Numbered from the stretch's first letter, positions 24,991-34,064 are shown. The stretch: 35,195 bases of DNA from Prevotella sp. (GCA_017460765.1 JAFUAK010000151.1:1-35195); one strand, 5' to 3'. Made by a program: numbers and translations. The notes: generated by a model not told the origin, from the sequence alone.

Positions 24991-26247
24991 TTATTTATCG
25001 AGATACTTCTTGACGATCTCAATCAGGTTCTCTACCTTGAAGGGCTTGGCCATGAAGTCGTCGCATCCGGCATTCCGGGCTTCGCGGATGTTCTCCTCGA
25101 AGGCATAGGCACTGAGGGCGATAACGGGGGTGTTGGTGGATACTTCCTTGATGATACGGGTCGCATCCAGACCGTTCATCTCAGGCATGCGGATATCCAT
25201 CAGAATCAGATCTGGCTTCTCGTCCTCATTGATCGTAACTGCCTCAATACCATTGTGTGCACGCAGCAACTTATAGCGTTTCTGGAGCACGATTTTCACC
25301 AGTTCATAGTTGCTGTCCTCGTCTTCGGCGACCAGGATGGTCTTCATATTCTGGTCGTCTGGACGGCCACTGATACGGATGGTACGTACGTTGGTCGTAG
25401 TAGTTGTCTTGTTCTGGTCGACACCGCCGATGGTACCTTCGAAAGGCATCTTGAACGTGAAGGTGGATCCCTTGCCGACTTCGGACTCTACGGAGATGGT
25501 GCCGCCGAGTTTCTCAACGATAATCTTACACAGGGGCAGACCAAGACCGTAGCCATTCTTAGTGGTCTCTGCATCGCGGGAGACGTAGGTCTCAAAGATG
25601 TGGCTAAGATCTTCCTTGGCGATACCTGAACCCGTATCCTTGACATAGAACTCGATGTCCTGACCTTCGTCGATCACTTTATAGCCATAACTGATACTGC
25701 CCGAAGTGGTGTGCTTCAGGGCGTTGCTGATGAGATTGGAGAACACCTGGGTGAGGCGGTTGGCATCAGTATTGAGCGTGACGGCCATGAGGGGCTTGTG
25801 CCACTCAAGTTTCACGGTATCCGGGCAGCGGAACTTGAACAGGTTCTTGATGCCTGTGCAGAGTTCATTAAGGTCGGTGTTGGCCTTCTTCATCACGATT
25901 TCGCCGGATTCAACACGCGACAGGTCGAGGATCTCGTTGACCAGGCTCTGGAGGCGATTGTTGTTGCTCTCGATGATCTCGAAGAACTTCATGCGGTCTT
26001 CGGGTGAGTCGGTCTCCACAATCACACGGGAGAATCCTTCAATGGCGTTCAGCGGGGTGCGTATCTCATGGCTCATATTGGCGAGGAAAAGTGACTTCAT
26101 CTTGCTGGCATTCTCAGCCTTCTGAGCCTTTTCTTCGTATTCCTTCAATTTCTTGTTCGCTATCGCCAACTGCTCGCTGACAAGGAGCAGTTTACGATTT
26201 GCATCTGCAAACTTCTGTAATAGAATCTCTTTCTCGTCTCTTTCCAT
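24991..26247 (-). CDS. Soluble hybrid histidine kinase with receiver domain
   Basis: The 418-residue protein has an N-terminal coiled coil (about 5-50), then HisKA with MSHEIRTPLNAI (His60). HATPase_c follows, with NLISNALKH (171-179), DTGSGI (204-209) and GYGLGL (232-237). After a Thr-rich linker (about 280-286) comes a C-terminal receiver (about 302-418) with acidic pocket Glu308/Asp309, phospho-acceptor Asp351 and Lys401. There are no membrane segments and no PAS, GAF or other sensor domain, so the input is unknown. No DNA-binding output domain or partner regulator is adjacent. The EEP-family gene follows after 7 bases. Confidence 0.95.
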   Translation of the reverse strand: MERDEKEILLQKFADANRKLLLVSEQLAIANKKLKEYEEKAQKAENASKMKSLFLANMSHEIRTPLNAIEGFSRVIVETDSPEDRMKFFEIIESNNNRLQSLVNEILDLSRVESGEIVMKKANTDLNELCTGIKNLFKFRCPDTVKLEWHKPLMAVTLNTDANRLTQVFSNLISNALKHTTSGSISYGYKVIDEGQDIEFYVKDTGSGIAKEDLSHIFETYVSRDAETTKNGYGLGLPLCKIIVEKLGGTISVESEVGKGSTFTFKMPFEGTIGGVDQNKTTTTTNVRTIRISGRPDDQNMKTILVAEDEDSNYELVKIVLQKRYKLLRAHNGIEAVTINEDEKPDLILMDIRMPEMNGLDATRIIKEVSTNTPVIALSAYAFEENIREARNAGCDDFMAKPFKVENLIEIVKKYLDK

Positions 26248-26274
26248 TTCAGTTTACAAATTACTACAATGGTG

Positions 26275-26282
26275 CAAAGATA
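26275..26282 (-). promoter_or_regulatory. -7 box of the hybrid kinase unit
   Basis: TATCTTTG on the minus strand fits TAnnTTTG, 27 bases before the ATG. A CTTG about 18 bases upstream is an imperfect -33. Confidence 0.6.
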
Positions 26283-26322
26283 GACATTTTTTTTGAATAA
26301 CAAGCGATTTTTGCAAAATTTT

Positions 26323-27507
26323 TCAACTTCTTTTCGCTTTTTCCCATGCGCCGCTCTTTCCGTGACTCTTCAAATAGGCCATTCCTCGGAACACGTTGAG
26401 GTTCATAAACACGAAATAATAGGCAGTGTAGAGTAACTTGTTCTTATGCCCGTAGCGAGTCTGGAGCCAGCCTGCGAAAGCCATCAGATAGAAGAGCAGT
26501 TGCAGGACGAGCACTACGGTGTAGAACAGACCTGCCCCCAACGCCACCATCAGGATGTTGACGAGCAGCAGCAGAACCATTGCGACGGGTGTGACACTCC
26601 AGCGCAGCACGCGGTGGCTGATGTACTGGAAGGTTACCAGCGGCTGTCGGAAGGGATTGAGCATGCTCCGGAGCCACCAGATGCTCTGCAGGCCTCCGGC
26701 GGCAATGCGACGCTTGCGCTTCGACTCCTCATGGATATTGGCTGAGCCGTATTCCTGGGCGTAGGCATCGGGGGTATAGGCGATGCGACGGCCTGCTTCG
26801 ACGATATACATCGACATCATGAAGTCGTCGAGCAAAGCCTCGTCGGGCACTTCCCTGACCAGAGTGGGATCAATGGCATAGAGTTCTCCCGCGGCACCCA
26901 TGGCAGAGTAGAGTTCACTATCCCATTTCTTTAGTGTGCTCTCATATTTCCAGTAGAGACCTTCACCCTCGGCTGCCATCTCACCTTCCTTCCTGGCAGC
27001 GACGCGCTTCTCACCTGATATGCAGCCCACCGTGGGATCCATGAACAGCCGGGCAATCTCCTTGAGGGCTCCCGCATTGATCATGGTGTTGGCATCGGTA
27101 AAGGCCACGTAGCGTGTTTTGAGTTCACGAAGGCCGTGCTTCAGGGCAGCGGTCTTGCCCCTGCGCTCTGGTGAGAACACGACGTCTACCTCGGGCCAGG
27201 CGGCCAGCAGTTCGTTAGTGCGGTCGTTGCTCCCGTCGGTGACCCACATGATGCGCAGTTTGTCCTTGGGATAGTTGAGCCCCAGCGTGTTCTGCATCTT
27301 TTCTGCCACTACGTCTTCCTCGTTATAGGCACAGATCATCAGCGTCATGGTGGGCAATTCGTCGTCACTAGGCATGGCGGCTCCACGGGGTTTCCCCGCG
27401 AAGAGCCGCTTGAGCCGGATGATGATGTATAGTACTATTCCATACCCAAGGTAGGTGTAGAATACGATGAGCAAACATGCCCAGAACAGGATCTTCAGTA
27501 TCAACAT
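26323..27507 (-). CDS. Membrane glycosyltransferase, GT2 family
   Basis: The 394-residue protein has one N-terminal membrane helix (about 4-30), a GT2 catalytic domain (about 50-280), and two or three C-terminal helices (about 305-360). The motifs are TLMICAYNEEDVV, VTDGSND, TDANT as the metal-binding DxD-like site, and a downstream LLDDFMMS. This layout matches processive or lipid-linked sugar transferases similar to poly-N-acetylglucosamine and hyaluronan synthases, but the acceptor and sugar are unknown. The QxxRW motif of strict synthases is not clearly present (only GGLQSIWWL). It starts 13 bases after the RNase E/G gene, so it may be co-transcribed with the HU cluster. Confidence 0.88.
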   Translation of the reverse strand: MLILKILFWACLLIVFYTYLGYGIVLYIIIRLKRLFAGKPRGAAMPSDDELPTMTLMICAYNEEDVVAEKMQNTLGLNYPKDKLRIMWVTDGSNDRTNELLAAWPEVDVVFSPERRGKTAALKHGLRELKTRYVAFTDANTMINAGALKEIARLFMDPTVGCISGEKRVAARKEGEMAAEGEGLYWKYESTLKKWDSELYSAMGAAGELYAIDPTLVREVPDEALLDDFMMSMYIVEAGRRIAYTPDAYAQEYGSANIHEESKRKRRIAAGGLQSIWWLRSMLNPFRQPLVTFQYISHRVLRWSVTPVAMVLLLLVNILMVALGAGLFYTVVLVLQLLFYLMAFAGWLQTRYGHKNKLLYTAYYFVFMNLNVFRGMAYLKSHGKSGAWEKAKRS

Positions 27508-27520
27508 AGGCTTCTTTCGT

Positions 27521-29098
27521 TTAGTTCTGGGAATCTGTCTCTTCCTTCATGTCGATGAACTGTCTGTCGTCATCGTAGAACTCGTATTGCAGGAAGGCCA
27601 GTTTCTGTGAGGGGATCACACGGACGCCGAGTCCGTATTTCATCTGCCATTGGCGCTTGAGACTGAAGATGCCCTTGTTGATGTAGGCTGCCACGTAGGG
27701 ATGTACGTGGAGGTAGAACTTGTGGATTCCAATCTTGTTGACCAGTGTGTCAATCTTGCTCTCCAGTGTGTCTGTAAACAGGATACTCGACTTGATGGTA
27801 CCCTTTCCGAAACAGGTGGGACATACCTCCTCGACATCGACGGTCATGGCAGGTCGCACGCGCTGGCGGGTGATCTGCATGAGTCCGAACTTCGACAGCG
27901 GCAGGATGTTGTGCTTGGCACGGTCCTTCTGCATGTTCTTGCACATGCGCTCGTAGAGCATCTGACGGTCCTCGGGCAACTTCATGTCGACAAAGTCGAC
28001 GACGATGATGCCGCCCATATCACGCAGTCTCAACTGTCGGGCCAGTTCGTCGGCAGCCCCCAGGTTGGTCTCCAGGGCATTGGCTTCCTGTCCGTTTTCC
28101 TTCTTCAGTCGTGTGCCGCTGTTCACGTCGACCACATGCATCGCCTCTGTCTGTTCGATGATGAGGTAGGCGCCGTGCTTGTAGTTGACGGTTCTGCCGA
28201 AGCCTGACTTCAACTGCTTGGTAACGCCGAAATTGTCGAAGATAGGGACGTTGCCACTGTACAGTTTCACGATCTCTTTCTTCTCTGGGGCAATAAGTCC
28301 CAGGTAGTTCTTGATTTCATCGAAGATGCTGCTGTCGTTGACGTGAATGCCGTCGTACGTGGGGTTGAACAGATCACGGAGCAGTGCCACCGCCCTGGTT
28401 TCCTCCTCAAAACACAGTTGTGGGCGCGCTGTTGTCTTCTGTACCTTCGTGATGGTGTCTTCCCAGCGTTTCAGCAGGATCTTCAGTTCGGCATCGAGTT
28501 CGGCTGCACGCTTTCCTTCTGCTACCGTGCGGACGATGACACCGAAGTTCTTCGGCTTGATACTCTGGATGAGTTGTTTCAGGCGGCTTCGCTCTTCGCC
28601 ACGCTTGATCTTCGTGGATACGGATACGCTGTCGTCGAAGGGAATGAGTACCAGGTAGCGGCCTGCAAAACTGAGTTCACACGTCAGACGTGGTCCCTTC
28701 GTGTTGATGGGTTCCTTTACGATCTGTACGAGCAACTCCTGACCTACCTTCAGTGTGTTGGCGATGCTGCCGTCCTTCTTCAGTGCGGGCTGTATCGACG
28801 CTTTCTGAATGGGGTAGAGTTTCTTGCGGTCGCTGGCTACCTGTTTCAGGTATTTCTCATAAGAGTAGAATTGACTCCCCAGGTCAAGATAATGCAGGAA
28901 GGCCACACGCTCTGCGCCGACATCGACGAAGCATGCGTTCAGTCCGGGCATCAGTTTTTTCACCTTTGCCACGTAGATGTTGCCCACCGAGAACGACACG
29001 GTGCGCTGCTCTTGCTGGTATTCTACCAGTTGTTTGTCTTCGAGCAGGGCTATCGAGATGTCTTTCGGCTGAACATCAATGATTACTTCACTTGTCAT
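27521..29098 (-). CDS. rng: Ribonuclease E/G
   Basis: The 525-residue protein is an RNase G-sized member of the Rne/Rng family, which cleaves 5'-monophosphorylated single-stranded RNA in rRNA maturation and mRNA decay. An S1 RNA-binding region (about 38-125) precedes the DNase I-like catalytic part. Metal ligands lie in VVDVNSG (Asp324) and IVVDFVDM (Asp368), and the Zn-link is CPTC (426-429). The E. coli RNase E scaffold tail is absent. It lies downstream of HU and the COX24-like gene; a hairpin separates it from them, so transcription may be partly read-through. GT2 follows after 13 bases. Confidence 0.95.
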   Translation of the reverse strand: MTSEVIIDVQPKDISIALLEDKQLVEYQQEQRTVSFSVGNIYVAKVKKLMPGLNACFVDVGAERVAFLHYLDLGSQFYSYEKYLKQVASDRKKLYPIQKASIQPALKKDGSIANTLKVGQELLVQIVKEPINTKGPRLTCELSFAGRYLVLIPFDDSVSVSTKIKRGEERSRLKQLIQSIKPKNFGVIVRTVAEGKRAAELDAELKILLKRWEDTITKVQKTTARPQLCFEEETRAVALLRDLFNPTYDGIHVNDSSIFDEIKNYLGLIAPEKKEIVKLYSGNVPIFDNFGVTKQLKSGFGRTVNYKHGAYLIIEQTEAMHVVDVNSGTRLKKENGQEANALETNLGAADELARQLRLRDMGGIIVVDFVDMKLPEDRQMLYERMCKNMQKDRAKHNILPLSKFGLMQITRQRVRPAMTVDVEEVCPTCFGKGTIKSSILFTDTLESKIDTLVNKIGIHKFYLHVHPYVAAYINKGIFSLKRQWQMKYGLGVRVIPSQKLAFLQYEFYDDDRQFIDMKEETDSQN

Positions 29099-29130
29099 TT
29101 TTTAGTTTTGGGGATTGTCGTTAAAACTCG

Positions 29131-29176
29131 AAAGGGTGTGCCGCTACTCATGATGAATAGTCCGGCACACTCCTTT
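29131..29176 (-). terminator. Hairpin between the COX24-like gene and rng
   Basis: An 8-bp perfect stem GTGTGCCG / CGGCACAC, extended by AAAGG / CCTTT past one bulged base, encloses a 19-base loop. There is only a weak T run after it on the minus strand, so it may be a partial terminator or an RNA processing site. Confidence 0.5.
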
Positions 29177-29205
29177 CATTTCTCTTGTCTTGTCACAGCA
29201 AGTGC

Positions 29206-29295
29206 TTACTTGCTCTTGTGACGATTCTTGCGCAGTCTCTTCTTACGCTTGTGGGTAGCCATCTTGTGGCCCTTCTTTTTCTTTCCGTTTGGCAT
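29206..29295 (-). CDS. 29-residue basic protein, AURKAIP1/COX24-like (bS22/mS38-type)
   Basis: A very short frame reads MPNGKKKKGH KMATHKRKKR and LRKNRHKSK. It is almost wholly Lys, Arg and His. This matches the COX24/AURKAIP1 C-terminal motif, known in mitochondrial small-subunit protein mS38 and in mycobacterial ribosomal protein bS22. I recall such genes next to HU in Bacteroidetes. A ribosome-bound role is inference from family knowledge. It begins 26 bases after the HU gene and is followed by a hairpin. It is easily missed because of its length. Confidence 0.8.
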   Translation of the reverse strand: MPNGKKKKGHKMATHKRKKRLRKNRHKSK

Positions 29296-29321
29296 AATCT
29301 GATATTTATTAAATGTGTTAA

Positions 29322-29597
29322 TTACTTCATCTTCTCAATGAAACTCTTCGAGGGCTTGAAAGCCGGGAAATCGTGAGCGTCGATAATGATTGTCGTGTTC
29401 TTGGAGATATTACGGGCGGTCTTCTGGGCACGGCGCTTCACGATGAACGTACCGAAGCCGCGCAGATACACGTTCTCTTTGTTCTCAGCGAGACTCTCAC
29501 GAATCTCCTCCATGAAGGCCTCCACCGTGGTGGCTACATCCTTCTTGGCAACGCCAGTCTCCTCAGCAATTTTGTTGATGATTTCTGCCTTTGTCAT
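29322..29597 (-). CDS. HU/IHF-family DNA-binding protein
   Basis: The 91-residue protein has the standard HU length. The N-terminal helices (MTKAEIINKIAEETGVAKKDV) form the dimer core. The central GFGTFIVKRRAQKTARN gives the beta-arm region, with NISKNTTIII replacing the usual RNPxTG tip, and the end is AFKPSKSFIEKM. The altered arm tip suggests a Bacteroidetes subtype that may bend DNA differently from E. coli HU. A good promoter lies at 29674-29667. The COX24-like gene follows after 26 bases. Confidence 0.95.
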   Translation of the reverse strand: MTKAEIINKIAEETGVAKKDVATTVEAFMEEIRESLAENKENVYLRGFGTFIVKRRAQKTARNISKNTTIIIDAHDFPAFKPSKSFIEKMK

Positions 29598-29666
29598 GTC
29601 TTATTTTCTTTGCTTTTTCTTTATTATTAATAATGTGAAAATTGGGATATACCCGATTTCGGACTG

Positions 29667-29696
29667 CAAAGATACTGTTTTTCAGTGAGATACAAA
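29667..29696 (-). promoter_or_regulatory. Promoter of the HU cluster
   Basis: TTTG (29696-29693), an 18-base spacer and TATCTTTG (29674-29667) fit the consensus with a slightly short spacer. The leader to the HU start is about 65 bases. Confidence 0.65.
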
Positions 29697-29735
29697 AATT
29701 TTATCGCACTTTTTTTGAAAAAAAAGCATTTTTTC

Positions 29736-30200
29736 CTAAATACTGAGCCCAAAGTCCTGCTTTATTTCGCTCATAACGAAGGTACTTTCGAGTGAAGCAA
29801 GGCTCTCGATTTCACCCAGTTTGTTGAGCACGAACTCCTGATATTGCTTCATGTCGGAGGCCCTGACCTTCAGCAGGTAGTCGTAGTCGCCCGAGGTGTT
29901 GTAGCACTCCGTCACTTCGGGAATCCTCATGATCCTGCGGGCGAAACTGTCGGCAATCTCGTGGTTGATCTGCTTCAGTTTCACCTTGCAGAACACGAGC
30001 AGGCTCTGGTTCAGTTTCTCTGGGTCGAGCACAGCCACATATTTCTTAATATAACCCATGCGCTCGAGCCTTTTTTGACGCTCAAACACGGGAGTAGGGG
30101 TCAGATGTACGGCATCGGCCAGTTCTTTTGTGGTCAATTTCGCGTTTTTTTGCAGCGTTCTGAGTATCTGCAGGTCGGTTTCGTCGAGTGTTTCTGCCAT
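29736..30200 (-). CDS. Lrp/AsnC-family transcriptional regulator
   Basis: The 154-residue protein has the standard Lrp/AsnC layout. An N-terminal helix-turn-helix (about 5-50, LDETDLQILRTLQKNAKLTTKELADAVHLTPTPVFERQKRLERMGYI) is followed by a RAM/ligand-binding domain (about 65-154) with VTECYNTSGDYDYLLKV. It binds amino acids or related effectors and acts as an oligomer. It is divergent from an O-acetylhomoserine sulfhydrylase gene, a likely target alongside its own promoter (inference). An inverted repeat CCGTTTTTAAAACGG lies in its leader. Confidence 0.94.
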   Translation of the reverse strand: MAETLDETDLQILRTLQKNAKLTTKELADAVHLTPTPVFERQKRLERMGYIKKYVAVLDPEKLNQSLLVFCKVKLKQINHEIADSFARRIMRIPEVTECYNTSGDYDYLLKVRASDMKQYQEFVLNKLGEIESLASLESTFVMSEIKQDFGLSI

Positions 30201-30224
30201 ATTTTGGAATAATTTTCTGCCAAA

Positions 30225-30239
30225 CCGTTTTTAAAACGG
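30225..30239. promoter_or_regulatory. Inverted repeat in the Lrp-gene leader
   Basis: CCGTTTTTAAAACGG is a perfect 7-1-7 inverted repeat placed 25-39 bases before the regulator start and after its -7 box. It could be an autoregulatory operator or a leader hairpin. Confidence 0.45.
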
Positions 30240-30270
30240 CTCAAAAAGAATAAAGTTTTGTCGTGCGCTG

Positions 30271-30278
30271 CAAAATTA
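30271..30278 (-). promoter_or_regulatory. -7 box of the Lrp/AsnC gene
   Basis: TAATTTTG on the minus strand fits TAnnTTTG and gives a leader of about 65 bases. Confidence 0.55.
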
Positions 30279-30305
30279 GGTATATTTTCCGAAATACGCA
30301 AGAAA

Positions 30306-30337
30306 TTTGGATATTATTTCTAAAGTTCGTACCTTTG
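30306..30337 (+). promoter_or_regulatory. Promoter of the O-acetylhomoserine sulfhydrylase gene
   Basis: TTTG (30306-30309), a 20-base spacer and TACCTTTG (30330-30337) match the consensus. The AT-rich leader of about 70 bases shows no riboswitch fold. Confidence 0.8.
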
Positions 30338-30416
30338 CACCGTCGAAAGACATAAAACATTAAAGATTAAACATTAAATAATAAACCGACAAAAAATTTA
30401 AGAAAGGAAAAAGATT

Positions 30417-31706
30417 ATGGCACAGAAGAATTATCGTTTTGAGACTCTGCAACTTCATGTAGGCCAGGAACAGGCCGACCCCGCAACCGATGCACGTGCA
30501 GTCCCCATCTATCAGACCACTTCCTACGTGTTCCACAACTCCCAGCATGCTGCTGATCGTTTCGGTCTTCGCGATGCAGGTAATATCTATGGTCGTCTGA
30601 CCAACTCCACACAGGGTGTGTTCGAGGATCGCGTCGCTGCCCTCGAGGGTGGTGTGGCAGGTCTCGCCGTTGCCTCTGGTGCTGCAGCCATCACCTATGC
30701 CCTGCAGAACATCGTGCAGGCCGGTGACCATATCGTAGGAGCCGATAACCTCTATGGTGGTACCTACAACCTGATTACCCATACGCTGGCTACCCAGGGC
30801 ATCAGCAACACCATCGTCAACGTGAATGACCTGGCAGCCCTTGAGGCAGCCATCAAGCCCAATACGAAGGCCATTATCGCAGAGACCTTCGGCAATCCCA
30901 ACTCCGATGTGCTGAATATCGACGGCGTGGCAGAGGTGGCTCATAAGCATAACATCCCGCTGATTGTCGACAATACGTTTGGTACACCATACCTTATCCG
31001 TCCGCTGGAGCATGGAGCAGACATCGTGGTACACTCAGCCACTAAGTTCCTGGGTGGTCATGGCAGCAGTCTGGGTGGTGTCATCGTCGATGGCGGCAAG
31101 TTCGACTGGAAGAAGGATCCCGATAAGTTCCCCACGCTGGCCAAGCCCGATCCCTCGTATCATGGCATCGTGTTTGCCGATGCCGTTGGTGCAGCCGCAT
31201 ACGTCACACGTATCCGTGCCGTCATCCTACGTGATACCGGTGCAGCCATCTCTCCGTTCAATGCCTTCATCCTGCTGCAGGGTGTCGAGACACTGAGCCT
31301 GCGTGTGGAGCGTCATGTTGAGAATGCCCTGAAGGTGGTCGACTTCCTCGCCAAGCATCCGAAGGTGGCAGCCGTGCATCATCCGGCCCTCGAGAGTCAT
31401 CCCGACCACGCCCTCTACCAGAAGTACTTCCCCAATGGTGGCGGCTCAATCTTCACCTTCGAGATCAAGGGTGGACAGGAAGAGGCCTGGAAGTTCATCG
31501 ACGCCCTGAAGATCTTCTCACTGCTGGCCAACGTGGCCGACGTGAAGAGTCTGGTGATCCATCCTTACACCACGACCCACTCACAACTTTCTCCTGAGGA
31601 ACTGGCTGAGCAGCACATCACGCCTGCCACCATCCGACTCTCCATCGGAACGGAGCATATCGATGACATCATCGAGGATCTGTCTCAGGCCTTCGACCAG
31701 GTATAA
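30417..31706 (+). CDS. metY: O-acetylhomoserine sulfhydrylase
   Basis: The 429-residue PLP enzyme belongs to the Cys/Met metabolism family (gamma-family). YQTTSYVF (32-39), IYGRLTNST (57-65) and [11 protein letters not shown] with PLP Lys210 are all present, and the length and ALxxFLLxQGxETLxLR-type segment ([16 protein letters not shown]) match MetY rather than MetB/MetC, which are near 380-400 residues. It makes homocysteine from O-acetylhomoserine and sulfide. The divergent Lrp/AsnC gene is a plausible regulator. It ends 9 bases from the convergent GH3 gene, with no visible terminator. Confidence 0.93.
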   Translation: MAQKNYRFETLQLHVGQEQADPATDARAVPIYQTTSYVFHNSQHAADRFGLRDAGNIYGRLTNSTQGVFEDRVAALEGGVAGLAVASGAAAITYALQNIVQAGDHIVGADNLYGGTYNLITHTLATQGISNTIVNVNDLAALEAAIKPNTKAIIAETFGNPNSDVLNIDGVAEVAHKHNIPLIVDNTFGTPYLIRPLEHGADIVVHSATKFLGGHGSSLGGVIVDGGKFDWKKDPDKFPTLAKPDPSYHGIVFADAVGAAAYVTRIRAVILRDTGAAISPFNAFILLQGVETLSLRVERHVENALKVVDFLAKHPKVAAVHHPALESHPDHALYQKYFPNGGGSIFTFEIKGGQEEAWKFIDALKIFSLLANVADVKSLVIHPYTTTHSQLSPEELAEQHITPATIRLSIGTEHIDDIIEDLSQAFDQV

Positions 31707-31715
31707 AGTCGTCCG

Positions 31716-34064
31716 TTATTCGGAGAAATAGTGGTTTCTTAGCGACTTGGTGACAGGTTCACCAGTCAAGGTGACGCCTCCCTGCAGTCTGATATCTGCA
31801 GAGGAGGCGCCTACTTTTACGATGTAGTCGCCAGGCGCGATGTTCCACTGGCGCTGACCGTTGTTGGTATAATAGCCGAACTGGTCTGTATACAGTACCA
31901 TGTTCACGGTCTTGCTCTCGCCAGGCTGTAATGAGACACGTGCAAATCCCTGCAACTGGATGGGACGGATGTTCTGATTGGCAGAAGTGGGAGAAAGATA
32001 GATCTGAGCCACTTCGTCGGCAGCCACCTTACCTGTATTCCTGATCTCGAAAGAGAGGTTCACTGCCTCTGCATTCGTGGCTGCTTCCTTGTCGATCTTC
32101 AGATTAGCGTACTCGAAGGTGGTATACGACAGACCGTAGCCAAATGGCCACTGGATACGCGGATCCTGCTCAGCCGCATAATTATAGCAGATGGGCTCGT
32201 TGATCTCCGTATTGGGATAACTGACGGAGAGTTTGGCAGAAGGCGACACTTTGCCATAGAGGATATCAGCGACAGCACGTCCGCCTTCCTCACCAGGATA
32301 CCAGGCCTGAATGACGGCAGCACAGCGCTCGGCTAATCCGGCAACAACCTGTGCACGTCCTCCGAACATCACCAGTACCACGGGTTTGCCTGTCTTGATG
32401 AGTTCCTCAACGAACTGCTCCTGTTTGCCGGGCAGCCGCAGTCCCTTGCGATCACGGTTCTCGCCACAGAGCATCACGTTCTCACCCATGGCAGCCACGA
32501 TGACGTCGGCCTGACTGGCCATCGTGAGTGCCTCCTTGAGGTCGGCCTTCTCGCCGGCGTCCACCTTGCGGTGCAGGAGTGCATACTCCCAGGCCCGTTC
32601 GTCGCCGCCTTCGCCATAGAGCGTCTCAATGTCTTCCGTCCAGTCGCAGCCACGGGTGTACATCAGGTTCACGCCTTCTGGCTTCCCGGCATTCATACCT
32701 TCCAGCAACTTCACGATGTGGGGCTGGTCATGGTCAGCCACATCCTCCACACGCTTCCAGAAGTACGACATGGCGGGGTAGGTGTAGTCGCCGCACATGG
32801 CCCAGATGCTGTTAGCGTTGGGACCGGTGAGCAGGATATTCTTGGCCTCCTTCAATGGCAGCACGCCATTGTTCTCGAGCAGTACCACAGACTGGGTAGC
32901 GATGTCGTAGGCGGTCTGGCGCTCTTCGGGTGTGTCAAGGGTGATCATCTCCGTTGTGTAGAGATAGCCGTCCTTGTCGAACAGGCCTGCGCGGAACTTG
33001 AAGCGCAGCACGTTTTTCACGGCCCGCTCCAGCGTCTCAGGCTTCACCAGCCCCTTGTCGATGGCCTCCTGCAGATACTGGTAGTTGGCACCGAAGGGGA
33101 AGTCCACGTCATTGCCGCCATTGATGGCTGCTGCAGCCTTCTCTACGGGTGTCTCCAGGTCGGGCAACTGGTCGATGGCCGTATAGTCGCTCACCACCAT
33201 GCCGTCGAATCCCAGATAGCCTCGCAGGATGTCCTTCAGGATTTCGCTGTTGGCCACGCACTTCGTGCCATGCACGGCATGATAGCCGGGCATCACGGCC
33301 TTGCTGCCTGTCAGACGGATCATCGCCTCGTGGGGCAGCAGAATCTCCTCCATCAGTTCCTTCTCGTCAGCATCGCCTCCGCCACCGTAGCCGAGGTAAT
33401 GCTTCGAACAGGCCCCCACGCCTCTCTTCAGGTCGCCCTGCTGGAGACCGCTTACAAAGGCCGTGCCCATCACTGCCGACAGATAGCCATCTTCACCATA
33501 CGACTCTTCCAGGCGATTGAACGATGGCGTGCGGCACACATCCACCATAGGCGAGAGAGCCAGCACACCGCCCATCTTCCTCATCAGCGTACTCGTCTGG
33601 AGGGTCTTCAGTTCTGCCAGTCCTGGATTGAACGATCCTGCCTGTCCGATCTGCTGGGGATAGATGGTGGCACCCAGGGTGTTCACGCCCGATAGCACTT
33701 CTTCGTGGAGCAGGGCAGGGATGCCGTTGGGTGTATGGTTGATGAGCCAGTCCTGGATGGCGGTAGCACGATCGCGCAACACATTGGGGTCACGGGGCTG
33801 TTGCATGGCAAACTGTGAGAAGTGGCCGATGCCGTAGGGAATCAGTTCGCGACATTTCGCCGTGTCCAACTCTCCCTGTTCGTTGAAGAGGTCGTCCATA
33901 TACATGCTCTTCAACTGGGCGATACGCTCTTTCTGTGACATCTTGCCATAGAGTTCGTCCACCTGCTGCTCAATGTCTGGAGCAACGTTACATCCTGTCG
34001 CTGCCAGGCCCATCAGTGCCAGTCCGCTCAGATTTCTCATACCTTTCTTAATGTAATGAATCAT
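31716..34064 (-). CDS. GH3-family glycosidase, lipoprotein
   Basis: The 782-residue protein (from ATG 34064) has a lipoprotein signal peptide ending in the lipobox LAATGC (Cys25), so it is probably tethered to the periplasmic or outer membrane. The GH3 N-terminal domain shows FNRLEESYGEDGYL, CSKHYLGYG and GMVVSDYTAID with nucleophile Asp293. The GH3 C-terminal domain and a fibronectin type III-like domain (about 660-770) follow. Beta-glucosidase or beta-xylosidase activity is likely; the precise sugar cannot be read. An in-frame ATG at 34115 lies within the -7 box (34120-34113), so ATG 34064 is chosen. No SusC/D-type genes are adjacent, so it is not visibly part of a polysaccharide utilisation locus here. 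Confidence 0.92.
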   Translation of the reverse strand: MIHYIKKGMRNLSGLALMGLAATGCNVAPDIEQQVDELYGKMSQKERIAQLKSMYMDDLFNEQGELDTAKCRELIPYGIGHFSQFAMQQPRDPNVLRDRATAIQDWLINHTPNGIPALLHEEVLSGVNTLGATIYPQQIGQAGSFNPGLAELKTLQTSTLMRKMGGVLALSPMVDVCRTPSFNRLEESYGEDGYLSAVMGTAFVSGLQQGDLKRGVGACSKHYLGYGGGGDADEKELMEEILLPHEAMIRLTGSKAVMPGYHAVHGTKCVANSEILKDILRGYLGFDGMVVSDYTAIDQLPDLETPVEKAAAAINGGNDVDFPFGANYQYLQEAIDKGLVKPETLERAVKNVLRFKFRAGLFDKDGYLYTTEMITLDTPEERQTAYDIATQSVVLLENNGVLPLKEAKNILLTGPNANSIWAMCGDYTYPAMSYFWKRVEDVADHDQPHIVKLLEGMNAGKPEGVNLMYTRGCDWTEDIETLYGEGGDERAWEYALLHRKVDAGEKADLKEALTMASQADVIVAAMGENVMLCGENRDRKGLRLPGKQEQFVEELIKTGKPVVLVMFGGRAQVVAGLAERCAAVIQAWYPGEEGGRAVADILYGKVSPSAKLSVSYPNTEINEPICYNYAAEQDPRIQWPFGYGLSYTTFEYANLKIDKEAATNAEAVNLSFEIRNTGKVAADEVAQIYLSPTSANQNIRPIQLQGFARVSLQPGESKTVNMVLYTDQFGYYTNNGQRQWNIAPGDYIVKVGASSADIRLQGGVTLTGEPVTKSLRNHYFSE

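Noticed and set aside
30338-30416. Possible SAM riboswitch ahead of metY
   Set aside because: The leader is about 70 bases, AT-rich, with only a tiny GTC-GAAA-GAC hairpin and short repeats; no riboswitch core is visible.
32571-33695. A 374-codon plus-strand frame opposite the GH3 gene
   Set aside because: Antisense shadow of a clear GH3 enzyme, with no family features.
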